Source: Bacteroidota bacterium (lineage in GTDB: Bacteria > Bacteroidota > Bacteroidia > Chitinophagales > Chitinophagaceae). Taken from it: a stretch of 64,000 nucleotides of DNA. The DNA lies in NCBI GenBank assembly GCA_016183765.1, contig JACPEA010000011.1:310001-374000 (forward strand), written 5' to 3'. A model generated the notes under the pieces. The model saw nothing but the letters and a program-made list of their open reading frames with translations. It ran no database searches and was not told where the DNA came from. This document shows positions 9,532 to 18,589 of the stretch, in pieces. Both the position numbers and the translations under genes were made by a program. How positions within the stretch are numbered: position 1 is the stretch's first letter; each line of letters begins with the position of its first letter.

Positions 9532-9996
9532 TCAGCTGTTCATGAATTGCTGCAGACCCAATTTTGCTTTTCGTTGTATGCTGCGGTTCATCCAGGGAGA
9601 CCATCCGAATAACAGACCCGTCAATCCGAACGCCTGTCTCGACCAGCGGTAGATATCAAAAGCATCTGTGTGCTCAATGATCAGCCCGTCCTTAAAACGC
9701 ATATGTGCCGTTACACGGTTCACCACCCTGCGACCCGTTTTTGAGAAGAGATAGGATGCAGTCCAATCGCAGGTGGTATATTCCTCATCCAGTAACCGGA
9801 TATTACCATACACGAGCGAGAAATTCCTGGCACGCTTACACAGCATCTCCCACATGGCGAGCGTCTCTGTTATATCCAGCAGGCCAAAGACGGGATCTTT
9901 GAAAACCGCTTCGTCATGGTAACAGGCCTGCATGGTGGCATGATCCAGCTGCTGGAATGCTGTGTAGAAGCGGTGTATGGTCTCTTCGTTGGTCAT
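9532..9996 (-). CDS. NTF2-like/SnoaL-type protein
   Basis: The 154-residue product has an NTF2-like fold signature: MTNEETIHRFYTAFQQLDH, CYHDEAVFKDPVFG and the closing HMRFKDGLIIEHTDAFDIYRW. Members act as small-molecule isomerases or cyclases or as binding proteins; the ligand here is unknown. It lies 28 bp after polA on the same strand and is probably cotranscribed. No signal peptide was seen. Confidence 0.8.
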   Translation of the reverse strand: MTNEETIHRFYTAFQQLDHATMQACYHDEAVFKDPVFGLLDITETLAMWEMLCKRARNFSLVYGNIRLLDEEYTTCDWTASYLFSKTGRRVVNRVTAHMRFKDGLIIEHTDAFDIYRWSRQAFGLTGLLFGWSPWMNRSIQRKAKLGLQQFMNS

Positions 9997-10024
9997 GGCG
10001 TGTTTTGCTGTGTTTAATAAGGGA

Positions 10025-12865
10025 TTAGTGTGCTTCGAGCCAGTTGCTGCCCATACCCACTTCCGCTTCTACCGGAACTCCGTTAGGCAGGATCATGGCG
10101 TGTGTCATATTATCAATGATGAGTTTTTTAAGGTCATCTACTTCTTCTTTAACAGCATCAAATACCAATTCATCGTGTACCTGCAGGATCATTTTGGATT
10201 TCCAGTCTCCCTTTTTCATCTCGTCATAGATGCGGATCATGGCCAGTTTGATCATGTCGGCCGCGGTTCCCTGTATGGGCGAATTGATGGCGTTCCGCTC
10301 TGCATAACCCCGAACGGTGAAGTTGGAAGAGTTGATGTCTTTTAACCAGCGCTTCCTGCCCATCAACGTCTGAACATAACCGTTGGTCTGCGCAAAGCGC
10401 ACAGTGTCATCCATATAGGAAGTGATACCCACAAATTCTTTTTTGTAATTATCAATGATCTCTTTGGCTTCGGTCCTTGAGATGCCCAGGTTATCGGCCA
10501 GTCCGAACGCGCCCTGTCCATAAATGATCCCAAAGTTCACGCTCTTGGCTTTGTAGCGCATTTCCTTGGTGACTTCTGATTCAGGTACATTGTACACTTT
10601 GGCTGCAGTGGCGGTATGGATATCTTTTCCTGCTTTGAAGGCCTCGCACATATTCGGATCACCACTGATGGCCGCTACAATACGCAGCTCTATCTGCGAG
10701 TAGTCGGCACTGATCAGAACGTGTTTATGATCTCTGGGTAAAAAGGCTTTACGGATCTCCCGTCCCTTATCGCTTCTGATCGGGATATTCTGCAGGTTGG
10801 GATTGTTGCTGCTCAATCGGCCTGTCACAGCCACAGCCTGCGCATAGGATGTGTGCACGCGACCTGTTCTTAGGTTGATCATTTCCGGCAGGGCATCCAC
10901 ATACGTGCTTTTGAGTTTGGTCAGCTCGCGGAAGCCGAGAATGTCGGCCACTATGGGATTGTTAGCGGCCAGTTTTTGTAATACGTCTTCGCCGGTGGCA
11001 TATTGCCCGGTCTTTGTTTTTTTGGCTTTGGGATCTATCTTGAGTATCTCGAACAGCACTTCACCCAGTTGTTTGGGCGAAGCCAGGTTAAAACGCACAC
11101 CGGCCTGCGCATAAACGTTCTCTTCAAACTGTTTGGCGTCTTTCTCCAGTTCTTTGCTATACCCGTTCAGGAAAGCCACATCAATTTTTACGCCTTCGAA
11201 TTCCATATCGGTCAGTACACGAACCAGCGGGTTCTCCACTTCTTCAAAAACGCGTTCTACTTCTTTTTCTTTCAGCAGCGGTGTAAATGCCTGTTTTAAT
11301 TGCAGGGTAATATCAGCGTCTTCTGCAGCATACTCCTTTACTTTATCTACTTCCACATCGCGCATGGTAAGCTGGTTCTTGCCCTTCTTGCCAATGAGTT
11401 CGTCTATATGCACAGGTTCGTAACCCAGGTACTGCGCACTCAGCAGGTCCATATTACGCCTGCCTTCCGGCTCTATGACATAATGGGCGAGCATGGTATC
11501 AAAAATATTTCCTGTCAGTTGCTTCCCGTACCATTTCAACACGAGCATATCGTACTTGAGGTTCTGTCCCACCCAGGTGATCTGCTTGTTACTGAACAGC
11601 GGATCAAGCTGGTCAAGGATCGTATGGGTCGCTTTCTGGTCTGCCGGACAGGGTATATAAAACGCTTCTCCCGGCTGGCAGGAAAAACTCATACCCACCA
11701 GTTCGGCATTGTTGGCGTCGATATTGGTGGTTTCCGTGTCAAAACAGATTTCTTTCTGTTCCAACAGGTTCTTTACCAGACTGTCGATCGCCTGTTTGCC
11801 TTCTACCAGCTGGTAGTTGTGTTCTGTGTTGTGAATATTTTTCTCAGCCAACAGTCCGGCGCTTTCTTCTCCCAGAAGAACGGGCGCAGCTTCTTTTTTG
11901 GAGGCTGATTCCTTTTTTCCCTGCGAGGGAACATTGTTGCCGAAAAGATCTGTCTGAACAGATTGCGGAGCCGCATGAAAGGCATTGAACTCATCTCCCA
12001 GGATCCTTTTACCCAGGGTTTTGAATTCAAGTTCTGTAAACACTTCCACCAATGATTCCTTATTCCATTCTTTCAGGCGGTAATCTTCTTCGTGGAATTC
12101 TACCGGCACATTGGTGATGATGGTGGCCAGTTTTTTACTAATGATGGCCAGCTCCTTCCCGTTCCGCACTTTTTCTCCTAATGCGCCTTTGATATTGTCT
12201 GCGTTCGCAAGGATGTTTTCTAGCGTATCATATTCCTTCAGCAGTTTGGCGGCGGTTTTTTCTCCAACACCCGGTATACCAGGTATATTATCCACCGCAT
12301 CGCCCATGAGGCCCAGCATGTCGACCACCTGTTCTACGCGATTGATATCCCATTTTTCACAGATCTTTTCTGCAGTGAGGATCTCTTCCGCATTTCCGAA
12401 TGCCGGCGGTTTATAGATGTATACGTGTGGATGTATCAGTAACTGTCCATAGTCCTTATCGGGCGTGACCATATATACTTCATAACCCTTATCGGCAGCC
12501 TGCCAGGCTACGGTCCCGATCACATCATCAGCCTCATATCCGTCCAGTTCCACCACGGGTATATTGAAACCCCTGATGATCCTTTTGATATCGGGAATAG
12601 CATCTAACAGGTCTTCCGGTGCTTCCTGCCGATTGGCTTTGTAATCGGTAAAGTCTACGTGTCGCTCTGTGGGTGCATGCGTATCGAAACAAACCGCCAG
12701 ATGCGTGGGTTTTTCTTTGTTGATGAGTTCGAACAGTGTGTTGGTGAACCCGAACTGTGCATTGGTGTTCCTTCCTTTGGATGTGATGCGGGGATTACGG
12801 ATCAACGCATAATAGGCCCGATAGATCAACGCCAGCGCGTCTAATAGAAATAGTTTCTTACCCAT
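10025..12865 (-). CDS. polA: DNA polymerase I
   Basis: The 946-residue product has all three Pol I modules. The 5'-3' exonuclease covers about 1-295 (LALIYRAYYALIRNP, YKANRQEAPEDL, helix-hairpin-helix GIPGVGEKTAAKLL). A 3'-5' exonuclease follows with the intact acidic motif FDTETT (Asp376, Glu378), so proofreading is likely retained. The polymerase domain carries motif A DYSQIELR, the O-helix region RYKAKSVNFGIIYGQGAFGL and motif C QVHDELVFD near the C-terminus. A low-complexity linker (about 300-340) separates the nuclease modules. It is the first gene of a probable two-gene unit with the NTF2-like gene. Confidence 0.98.
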   Translation of the reverse strand: MGKKLFLLDALALIYRAYYALIRNPRITSKGRNTNAQFGFTNTLFELINKEKPTHLAVCFDTHAPTERHVDFTDYKANRQEAPEDLLDAIPDIKRIIRGFNIPVVELDGYEADDVIGTVAWQAADKGYEVYMVTPDKDYGQLLIHPHVYIYKPPAFGNAEEILTAEKICEKWDINRVEQVVDMLGLMGDAVDNIPGIPGVGEKTAAKLLKEYDTLENILANADNIKGALGEKVRNGKELAIISKKLATIITNVPVEFHEEDYRLKEWNKESLVEVFTELEFKTLGKRILGDEFNAFHAAPQSVQTDLFGNNVPSQGKKESASKKEAAPVLLGEESAGLLAEKNIHNTEHNYQLVEGKQAIDSLVKNLLEQKEICFDTETTNIDANNAELVGMSFSCQPGEAFYIPCPADQKATHTILDQLDPLFSNKQITWVGQNLKYDMLVLKWYGKQLTGNIFDTMLAHYVIEPEGRRNMDLLSAQYLGYEPVHIDELIGKKGKNQLTMRDVEVDKVKEYAAEDADITLQLKQAFTPLLKEKEVERVFEEVENPLVRVLTDMEFEGVKIDVAFLNGYSKELEKDAKQFEENVYAQAGVRFNLASPKQLGEVLFEILKIDPKAKKTKTGQYATGEDVLQKLAANNPIVADILGFRELTKLKSTYVDALPEMINLRTGRVHTSYAQAVAVTGRLSSNNPNLQNIPIRSDKGREIRKAFLPRDHKHVLISADYSQIELRIVAAISGDPNMCEAFKAGKDIHTATAAKVYNVPESEVTKEMRYKAKSVNFGIIYGQGAFGLADNLGISRTEAKEIIDNYKKEFVGITSYMDDTVRFAQTNGYVQTLMGRKRWLKDINSSNFTVRGYAERNAINSPIQGTAADMIKLAMIRIYDEMKKGDWKSKMILQVHDELVFDAVKEEVDDLKKLIIDNMTHAMILPNGVPVEAEVGMGSNWLEAH

Positions 12866-12931
12866 GGGGCTAAGGTAGTAAATGCAGGTGATAGTCCATA
12901 GCAGACGAGGACGAGCGGCGGGTAAGCAAAT

Positions 12932-12962
12932 AAAAAACCTCCGGGATCTCCGGAGGTTTTTT
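12932..12962. terminator. Strong bidirectional-type terminator
   Basis: A 13-bp stem, AAAAAACCTCCGG (12932-12944) with CCGGAGGTTTTTT (12950-12962), has a 5-nt loop and A/T runs on both sides. It ends the minus-strand amidohydrolase transcript 16 bp after its stop codon. Confidence 0.9.
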
Positions 12963-12978
12963 TAAGATCAATGTTGTT

Positions 12979-14319
12979 TTATTTGATACCGTATTTGTAT
13001 TTGTAGCGCTCGTACAGTTGTTTCTGTTTGTTGTCGAGACTAACCTGGCGGCCCTGGATAAAGGCGTCGGTTACGGTGCTGCTTTTCATATCCAGCAGGT
13101 CGCCTTCACTGATCACGATATTGGCATCTTTACCAGCTTCGAGTGATCCGGTTTTGTCGGCGATACCCAGTATTGTGGCTGCGTTCAGTGTAATGGCCTG
13201 TAAAGCCTGCTCTTTGGTCAAACCATAAGTGGCGGCTGTTCCTGCATTGTAGGAAAGGTTACGGTAACGTGCATTATCGCTTCCATCGTTCAGTGCAAAC
13301 AATACGCCGGCTTTCTGTAATACGGCAGGTGTTTTGTATGGCTGGTCCACATCATCATCTTCTGTGGCTGGCAATGCATGCTGCTCGTTCAGGATAACCG
13401 CTATATTATTGGCTTTCAGCAGGTCTGCGATCTGGAAACTTTCACTGCCACCTACGATCACCATATCAAAACCAAACTCTTTCACGAAATCGATCGCGAC
13501 CAGCATCTGTTTTACCTGGTCGCCATGCACAAAGAGTTTTTGTTTTTTGTCGAATAGTTTACGCAACGCTTCAAATTTCAGGTTCACATTTTCATGTGTG
13601 GGCTGTTGCAGGTAGGCTTTTGCCTGGCGGAAGAATGATTTGATCTCTTCTACCTTATCCAGCGCTGCTTTGGCCGGGTCTGCCGGTCCGCTGATGCTGA
13701 TACCGAGCTGGGCCAGAATGGCCGGAGGAATACCGCCACCCCTTCTGCCGCCAAAACGGTTGATGAAGCTGGGCATGGTTACGTGAAGACCACCGTCCAT
13801 ATGGTAAGCCGCATCTTCCCAGTTCCACGCATCCAGCTGAACAACAGTGGAAGAACCGTTCACTGATCCACCAGCCGGAACAATATTGGCCAGCAGGATG
13901 CCATTTGAGCGTAATACGCCGATGACACGTGAATCGGTGTTATACGCAGTAATGGAACGGATATTGGAATTGTATTCGCCCAGTTCCGAAAAATCATTGC
14001 TGGCGCGTACACCTGCACCGATCTCTTTCAGTCCCACATCTGTAGCAGGAAGGATCAAGCCGGGATATACATGTTTGCCCTTGGCGTCTATCACGGTTGC
14101 TCCCGCAGCCGTTGTGATATGGGTACCCACATTGGTGATCCTGGATTGGTTGATCTCGATGGTGGCATTTTCCAGAACGGTTCCATTACCTACGTGAACG
14201 GTTCCATTGGTGATATAGATACGGCCCTTGTTCTCTTTGGCCGGGTATACAACTTCCTGTGCCTTGGTTAAACCGGCGACCAGAAGTAATACGCTGAGTG
14301 TGCTGAATATTTTTTTCAT
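12979..14319 (-). CDS. Exported amidohydrolase-fold protein lacking the HxH metal site
   Basis: The 446-residue product has a signal peptide (MKKIFSTLSVLLLVAGLTKAQ) and an amidohydrolase layout: an N-terminal beta-sandwich part (TNGTVHVGNGTVLENATIEI), the strand GKHVYPGLILPATDVG, and the C-terminal GSLEAGKDANIVI signature. Where active enzymes have PGxIDxHxH, it reads PGLILPATD, so the first two metal histidines are absent. It is probably not a standard metal hydrolase. It lies 11 bp after the 1028-residue amidohydrolase gene and is cotranscribed with it, so it may act as its partner. The natural substrate is unknown. Confidence 0.85.
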   Translation of the reverse strand: MKKIFSTLSVLLLVAGLTKAQEVVYPAKENKGRIYITNGTVHVGNGTVLENATIEINQSRITNVGTHITTAAGATVIDAKGKHVYPGLILPATDVGLKEIGAGVRASNDFSELGEYNSNIRSITAYNTDSRVIGVLRSNGILLANIVPAGGSVNGSSTVVQLDAWNWEDAAYHMDGGLHVTMPSFINRFGGRRGGGIPPAILAQLGISISGPADPAKAALDKVEEIKSFFRQAKAYLQQPTHENVNLKFEALRKLFDKKQKLFVHGDQVKQMLVAIDFVKEFGFDMVIVGGSESFQIADLLKANNIAVILNEQHALPATEDDDVDQPYKTPAVLQKAGVLFALNDGSDNARYRNLSYNAGTAATYGLTKEQALQAITLNAATILGIADKTGSLEAGKDANIVISEGDLLDMKSSTVTDAFIQGRQVSLDNKQKQLYERYKYKYGIK

Positions 14320-14330
14320 AATCTGTCGGT

Positions 14331-17300
14331 TTATTTGTTGAGGGTTTCGGCGTCTTCGGTATGGATGGTGTACATTCCATCTTTGTGGTCATGGTCGCCG
14401 CAGCTTAAAAGTACCTGGAAGCTGGGTTCTGCCGGTCTCACCGGACCACCACTTCTTTTCTCACCGATCATCTTCTGTGTCAGGCGGAACCTTTCACTGC
14501 TGATCTTCTTGCGCTGCTCAGCGTCTTTTTCCCGGTCGAAGTATACGATACCGTCAACGATTGTCTTTTCTGATTTGGCATAGATGCTCAGCGGGTTATC
14601 GCTCCAGATCACGAGGTCTGCGTCTTTACCGACTTTCAGACTTCCCACCTTATCATCTACGTGCAGGGCTATGGCCGGGTTCAGGGTTACCATTTTCAGG
14701 GCATCTTCTTCAGACACGCCACCATAACGTACCACTTTGCCCGCTTCCTGGTTCAGGCGACGGGCCATTTCTGCATCGTCTGAATTGATACATACATTCA
14801 GACCTACTTTATGCATAATGGCAGCATTATAGGCGATAGCATCGGTTACCTCTACCTTATAATAGTACCAGTCAGAGAAAGTGGACGCACTGGATCCCTG
14901 GGCTTTCATTTTATCGGCCACTTTATAACCTTCCAGGATATGTGTGAAAGTGTTGAACTTGAATCCGTACTTATCACCAATACGAAGTGCGGCAGTGATC
15001 TCGCTTTGTACATAAGAGTGGCAGGTGATAAAGCGTTTTTTATTCATGATCTCAACCAGTGCATCCAATTCCAGGTCTCGTTTGGTTTTGGGATCAGCTT
15101 TCAGCGCTTTCTCATAATCCTTTGCACGGGCAAAAGCATCGTTCAGCACTTCCTCCACACCCATGCGTGTATCCGGGAAACGGTTGTTGCTGGTGGACGT
15201 GGTTCTTTTCACGTTCTCGCCCAGGGCAAATTTGATAAAGCCATCGGCTCCTTTGAACTTCAGGTCTTCGTCATTGGCGCCCCAGCGCAGTTTGATCAGC
15301 TGTGTTTGGCCGCCGATGGTGTTGGCAGAACCGTGCAGGATATGCGAAGAAGTAACACCGCCGCTTAACTGACGGTAGATATTGATGTCCTCGGGATTCA
15401 GGTTATCTGCGATCCTTACTTCCGAAGTTACGGACTGGCCGCCTTCGTTGATGGAGGATGCGGCAATATGTGAGTGTTCATCGATGATACCGGCGGTTAC
15501 GTGTTTACCGGTAGCATCAATCACTTTTGCGGTGGCGTCTGTGAGGTTTTTGCCCACTTTGGCGATCTTGCCGTCTTTCACCAATACGTCGGCATTTTCC
15601 AGCTTGCCTTCTTTTTCATTGGTCCAGACAGTGGCATTTTTGATCAGGAGGTTTTCCTGTTTGGGGGCTTCTTCCCATCCATACCCGTCAAAAGGATAGG
15701 TAACTTTTGATAAACGCTGTGGAATATTCGGGCGTCTTCTGGCGGCAGAATCTGCTGTAGCGGTAGCCGCAGAGACAAAAGAAGCGGTCCAGGTGATCTT
15801 CTGGCCGGCGGTATCTTCTCCGTAACCGTTCCAGTTATCGCCATTAGCTACGCCACTTAAACGGTATTGTGCCGCTGCCGTGCCACCACGGGCGCCGCCA
15901 AAACCGGCCGCGGACATAGGGGTGCCGGCTGCCGGTTTTCTGGCAGGTACGGTAGAGAAACTAAGTTTCACCTGTTTACCATCAAAGCTGAACTTGCCGG
16001 TCAGTGTATCTTTTCCGATCACGTTGGCAGCGGCAGCACTTTTCACATCGAGGCTATAGGTAACCGGGCCGGATGGGGTGTTAAGTGTAAGGTTATAGAT
16101 GCCTTTCACATCAAACCATCCATCTTCTTTCACGCCATATTTATCTCCCTGGATCCAGTTCTGCAGAATGGTGGTCTTTTCTGAGAATAGCGGTCCGTTG
16201 GTAATAAGGAAGTTAGCCAGTTTACCGGTTTCTATACTTCCCACTTTATCATAAACGCCTAATAAAGTGGCCGGTGTTTTTGTAAGCGCCTCCATGGCTT
16301 TGGTTTCTGAAAGACCCATTTCAATGGCTTTGCGCAGGTTGGTCATGAACTGCTTGGCATCGCGGAGGTCGGCTGTGGTCAGGCAGAATGGGATATTCGC
16401 CTTTTCAAAAGCGGCAGGATTGGTAGGGGCCAGTTCCCAGTGTTTCATATCACCCAGAGATACCGCGCGTGCATCGTTGGGGTCTTCCACATCCATTGCC
16501 TGTGGGAAGTTCAGCGATAAGATATAAGGACTTTTTGTTCCAGCGATCTCTTTGATTCGCTGGTACTCATTGCCGCCGCCCTTGATGATATATTGTGTAC
16601 CGAACTCTTTCGCGATCCTGTCGGCGCGCAGGTCGTTCCACTTGTCTTCCGCTTCAAAGATCTGGGGGAGCGACTGGTTATCGTTCCAGGCCTGCAGTGA
16701 AAGATTCACACCTTCTTTTGCGGGTTTGTTCTTGTACCATTGTGCATCCAGGTAGGTCTGGCGAAGCAGGGCGATGGAACCCATCATACTGCTTGGGTAA
16801 CTCTGTGTAGAAGTACCGCGGTTGAAAGAGTAGTGTGCGGATGCCCTTTCTTTCAGCATCACCAGGTTCTCATTCTGGTTGGCCAGGGTAACCACGGTTC
16901 CGGTTCCGCGGGCGATACCATCTTTTACATGGGTCAGCACCGTACCAAAACCGTTATCGCGGTAAGATTTCGCTTTGGCATCATCCACTGAGAAAACTTT
17001 GGCTGCCCCTGTTTCCGGTTTGATGGCCTGGTTCCAGCCATAAGCTCCCTTGGTATTTGAGCTGATCTGTGCCGGGGCGTTGAAGTTGAAACCACCCATC
17101 GCCCGTTGCGGAGCAGCGATACCATAATCACTATAGATATCTACGAAGGAAGGATAGATGTACTTGTTCTTACAATCTACCACTACCGCATCTTTCGGAA
17201 TAACGATACCCGTTGCGCCTACGGCAATGATCTTGCCGTCGCGGATCACCAGTGTGGCATTGGTGAGTGTGTTCTGTGCATTGGTAACGATGGTAGCGTT

Positions 17301-17417
17301 GGTAAAAGCATAACAGCCTTCACGTTTGTCAGCCACCCCGTTCACAGGGAATGTTTCCTGGGCCTGCAGCAATACAGCAAACAGCAACCCGGAAAGCAGG
17401 AGCTTGATTTTTCTCAT
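14331..17417 (-). CDS. Exported double amidohydrolase: degenerate plus intact domain
   Basis: The 1028-residue product has a signal peptide (about 1-19) and two amidohydrolase modules. The first (about 30-450) has the family frame (NATLVIRDGKIIAVG, GSIETGKLANFLIT) but reads PSFVDIYSDYG where HxH is expected. The second (about 590-990) keeps the metal-site pattern: TAGIIDEHSHI, FITCHSYVQSE, NTFTHILEG and CINSDDAEMARR, then GSLKVGKDADLVIWS. So one half looks inactive and one active. The reaction is unknown; imidazolonepropionase-like and peptidase members share this pattern. The C-terminus ends with a His/Asp-rich tail (GDHDHKDGMYTIHTED). It leads a two-gene unit. Confidence 0.88.
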   Translation of the reverse strand: MRKIKLLLSGLLFAVLLQAQETFPVNGVADKREGCYAFTNATIVTNAQNTLTNATLVIRDGKIIAVGATGIVIPKDAVVVDCKNKYIYPSFVDIYSDYGIAAPQRAMGGFNFNAPAQISSNTKGAYGWNQAIKPETGAAKVFSVDDAKAKSYRDNGFGTVLTHVKDGIARGTGTVVTLANQNENLVMLKERASAHYSFNRGTSTQSYPSSMMGSIALLRQTYLDAQWYKNKPAKEGVNLSLQAWNDNQSLPQIFEAEDKWNDLRADRIAKEFGTQYIIKGGGNEYQRIKEIAGTKSPYILSLNFPQAMDVEDPNDARAVSLGDMKHWELAPTNPAAFEKANIPFCLTTADLRDAKQFMTNLRKAIEMGLSETKAMEALTKTPATLLGVYDKVGSIETGKLANFLITNGPLFSEKTTILQNWIQGDKYGVKEDGWFDVKGIYNLTLNTPSGPVTYSLDVKSAAAANVIGKDTLTGKFSFDGKQVKLSFSTVPARKPAAGTPMSAAGFGGARGGTAAAQYRLSGVANGDNWNGYGEDTAGQKITWTASFVSAATATADSAARRRPNIPQRLSKVTYPFDGYGWEEAPKQENLLIKNATVWTNEKEGKLENADVLVKDGKIAKVGKNLTDATAKVIDATGKHVTAGIIDEHSHIAASSINEGGQSVTSEVRIADNLNPEDINIYRQLSGGVTSSHILHGSANTIGGQTQLIKLRWGANDEDLKFKGADGFIKFALGENVKRTTSTSNNRFPDTRMGVEEVLNDAFARAKDYEKALKADPKTKRDLELDALVEIMNKKRFITCHSYVQSEITAALRIGDKYGFKFNTFTHILEGYKVADKMKAQGSSASTFSDWYYYKVEVTDAIAYNAAIMHKVGLNVCINSDDAEMARRLNQEAGKVVRYGGVSEEDALKMVTLNPAIALHVDDKVGSLKVGKDADLVIWSDNPLSIYAKSEKTIVDGIVYFDREKDAEQRKKISSERFRLTQKMIGEKRSGGPVRPAEPSFQVLLSCGDHDHKDGMYTIHTEDAETLNK

Positions 17418-17523
17418 GATTTGATTATTGGTTTTGGAAGAGTACTAAAACTACTGAAAACGGCTAATTGATGAAACCATTCATCATAAATTCGGTAAAG
17501 CGGGTTTGTGGTCGGTGAGCCGG

Positions 17524-18549
17524 CTACTTCTTAAATGTGCCCGCATCCACCTCTTTGATGAAACTGATGAGTCCGGGGAAATAAGTGGCCTGGTCATCCC
17601 ACATAGCGCCGTGACTACCGTTGGGACAAACCAGGCTTCTGCCCTGTTGTACCTGTGTGGCCATCCATTTCATGTGTTCGGGATCCATGGTGTCGTGTTT
17701 GCCGCCGATCGTGAGGGTGGGTACTTTTATTTTGGGGAGGTCTTTGCTCCTATCCCAGTTGGCCAATCTTCCGGAGATACCGAATTCGGAGGGCCCCTGC
17801 ATCATGGTATATATTTCTCCGTTCATATGTGGGAAGGCTCGCTGAACCGCATTGGGCCAGGGTTTTACACGGCAGAGATGCGCTTCATAAAAACCGGTTA
17901 GCAGTTCCATGTACTTCGGATCGGTGTAGGCGCCCCTGGCTTCCATAGCGCGAACACTGTCCACTACTTTGGGATCCATCTGTTTGGCCAACACTTCTTT
18001 TGCATATTTGCCGTATTCCGGGCAGCTGCTCATCATGTTGCTGATGATGAGTCCTTTGATATGGTCCTGGTATTTCAAGGCATATTCCATGGCGAGGATC
18101 CCTCCCCAGCTATGTCCCAGTAAATAAAAATTGTTTTTTTCCAGGCCCAGCGCTTTTCGTACCTGTTCTACTTCTTCTACAAAACGTTCTGTGGTCCAGA
18201 GGCTGCTATCCTTGGGCTGGTCGCTGAAGTAAGAACCCAGCTGATCGTATTCATAAAATTCAATTCCCTCCTGCGGTAGGAAACTTTCGAAGGATTCAAA
18301 GAATTCATGAGTACCGCCGGGACCTCCGTGCAGTAACAATACCTTGATCTTTGGGTTATTGCCGAAACGTTTGGTCCACACGTTGAATTTGCCAACAGCT
18401 GTTTCAATGGGTATTAGTTTTACCCCGCCTGTCTGTATGCCTGTATCAACAATGGCATGATAGTCTTTTACCGATAAAGAATTGTTGACTGTTTGTTTAC
18501 AGGAAAATAACAACAGTACCAACCCAAGTAGGGAGAGTATAGGTTTCAT
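17524..18549 (-). CDS. Prolyl-aminopeptidase-like alpha/beta hydrolase, lipoprotein
   Basis: The start at 18549 gives MKPILSLLGLVLLLFSC, a lipobox with Cys17; the longer reading overlaps the end of mnmG's leader region and lacks a signal. The 341-residue product is a proline-iminopeptidase-type S33 hydrolase: oxyanion-hole motif HGGPGG (74-79), nucleophile elbow GHSWGG (Ser147), an acidic residue in GGKHDTMDPEH and the histidine in NGSHGAMWDD. Such enzymes remove N-terminal proline or act on related amides and esters. Lipidation suggests a periplasmic or surface location. Confidence 0.9.
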   Translation of the reverse strand: MKPILSLLGLVLLLFSCKQTVNNSLSVKDYHAIVDTGIQTGGVKLIPIETAVGKFNVWTKRFGNNPKIKVLLLHGGPGGTHEFFESFESFLPQEGIEFYEYDQLGSYFSDQPKDSSLWTTERFVEEVEQVRKALGLEKNNFYLLGHSWGGILAMEYALKYQDHIKGLIISNMMSSCPEYGKYAKEVLAKQMDPKVVDSVRAMEARGAYTDPKYMELLTGFYEAHLCRVKPWPNAVQRAFPHMNGEIYTMMQGPSEFGISGRLANWDRSKDLPKIKVPTLTIGGKHDTMDPEHMKWMATQVQQGRSLVCPNGSHGAMWDDQATYFPGLISFIKEVDAGTFKK

Positions 18550-18589
18550 AGCAGCAGAGTTTAGGAAACCTAAGATATCTATTAATTGA

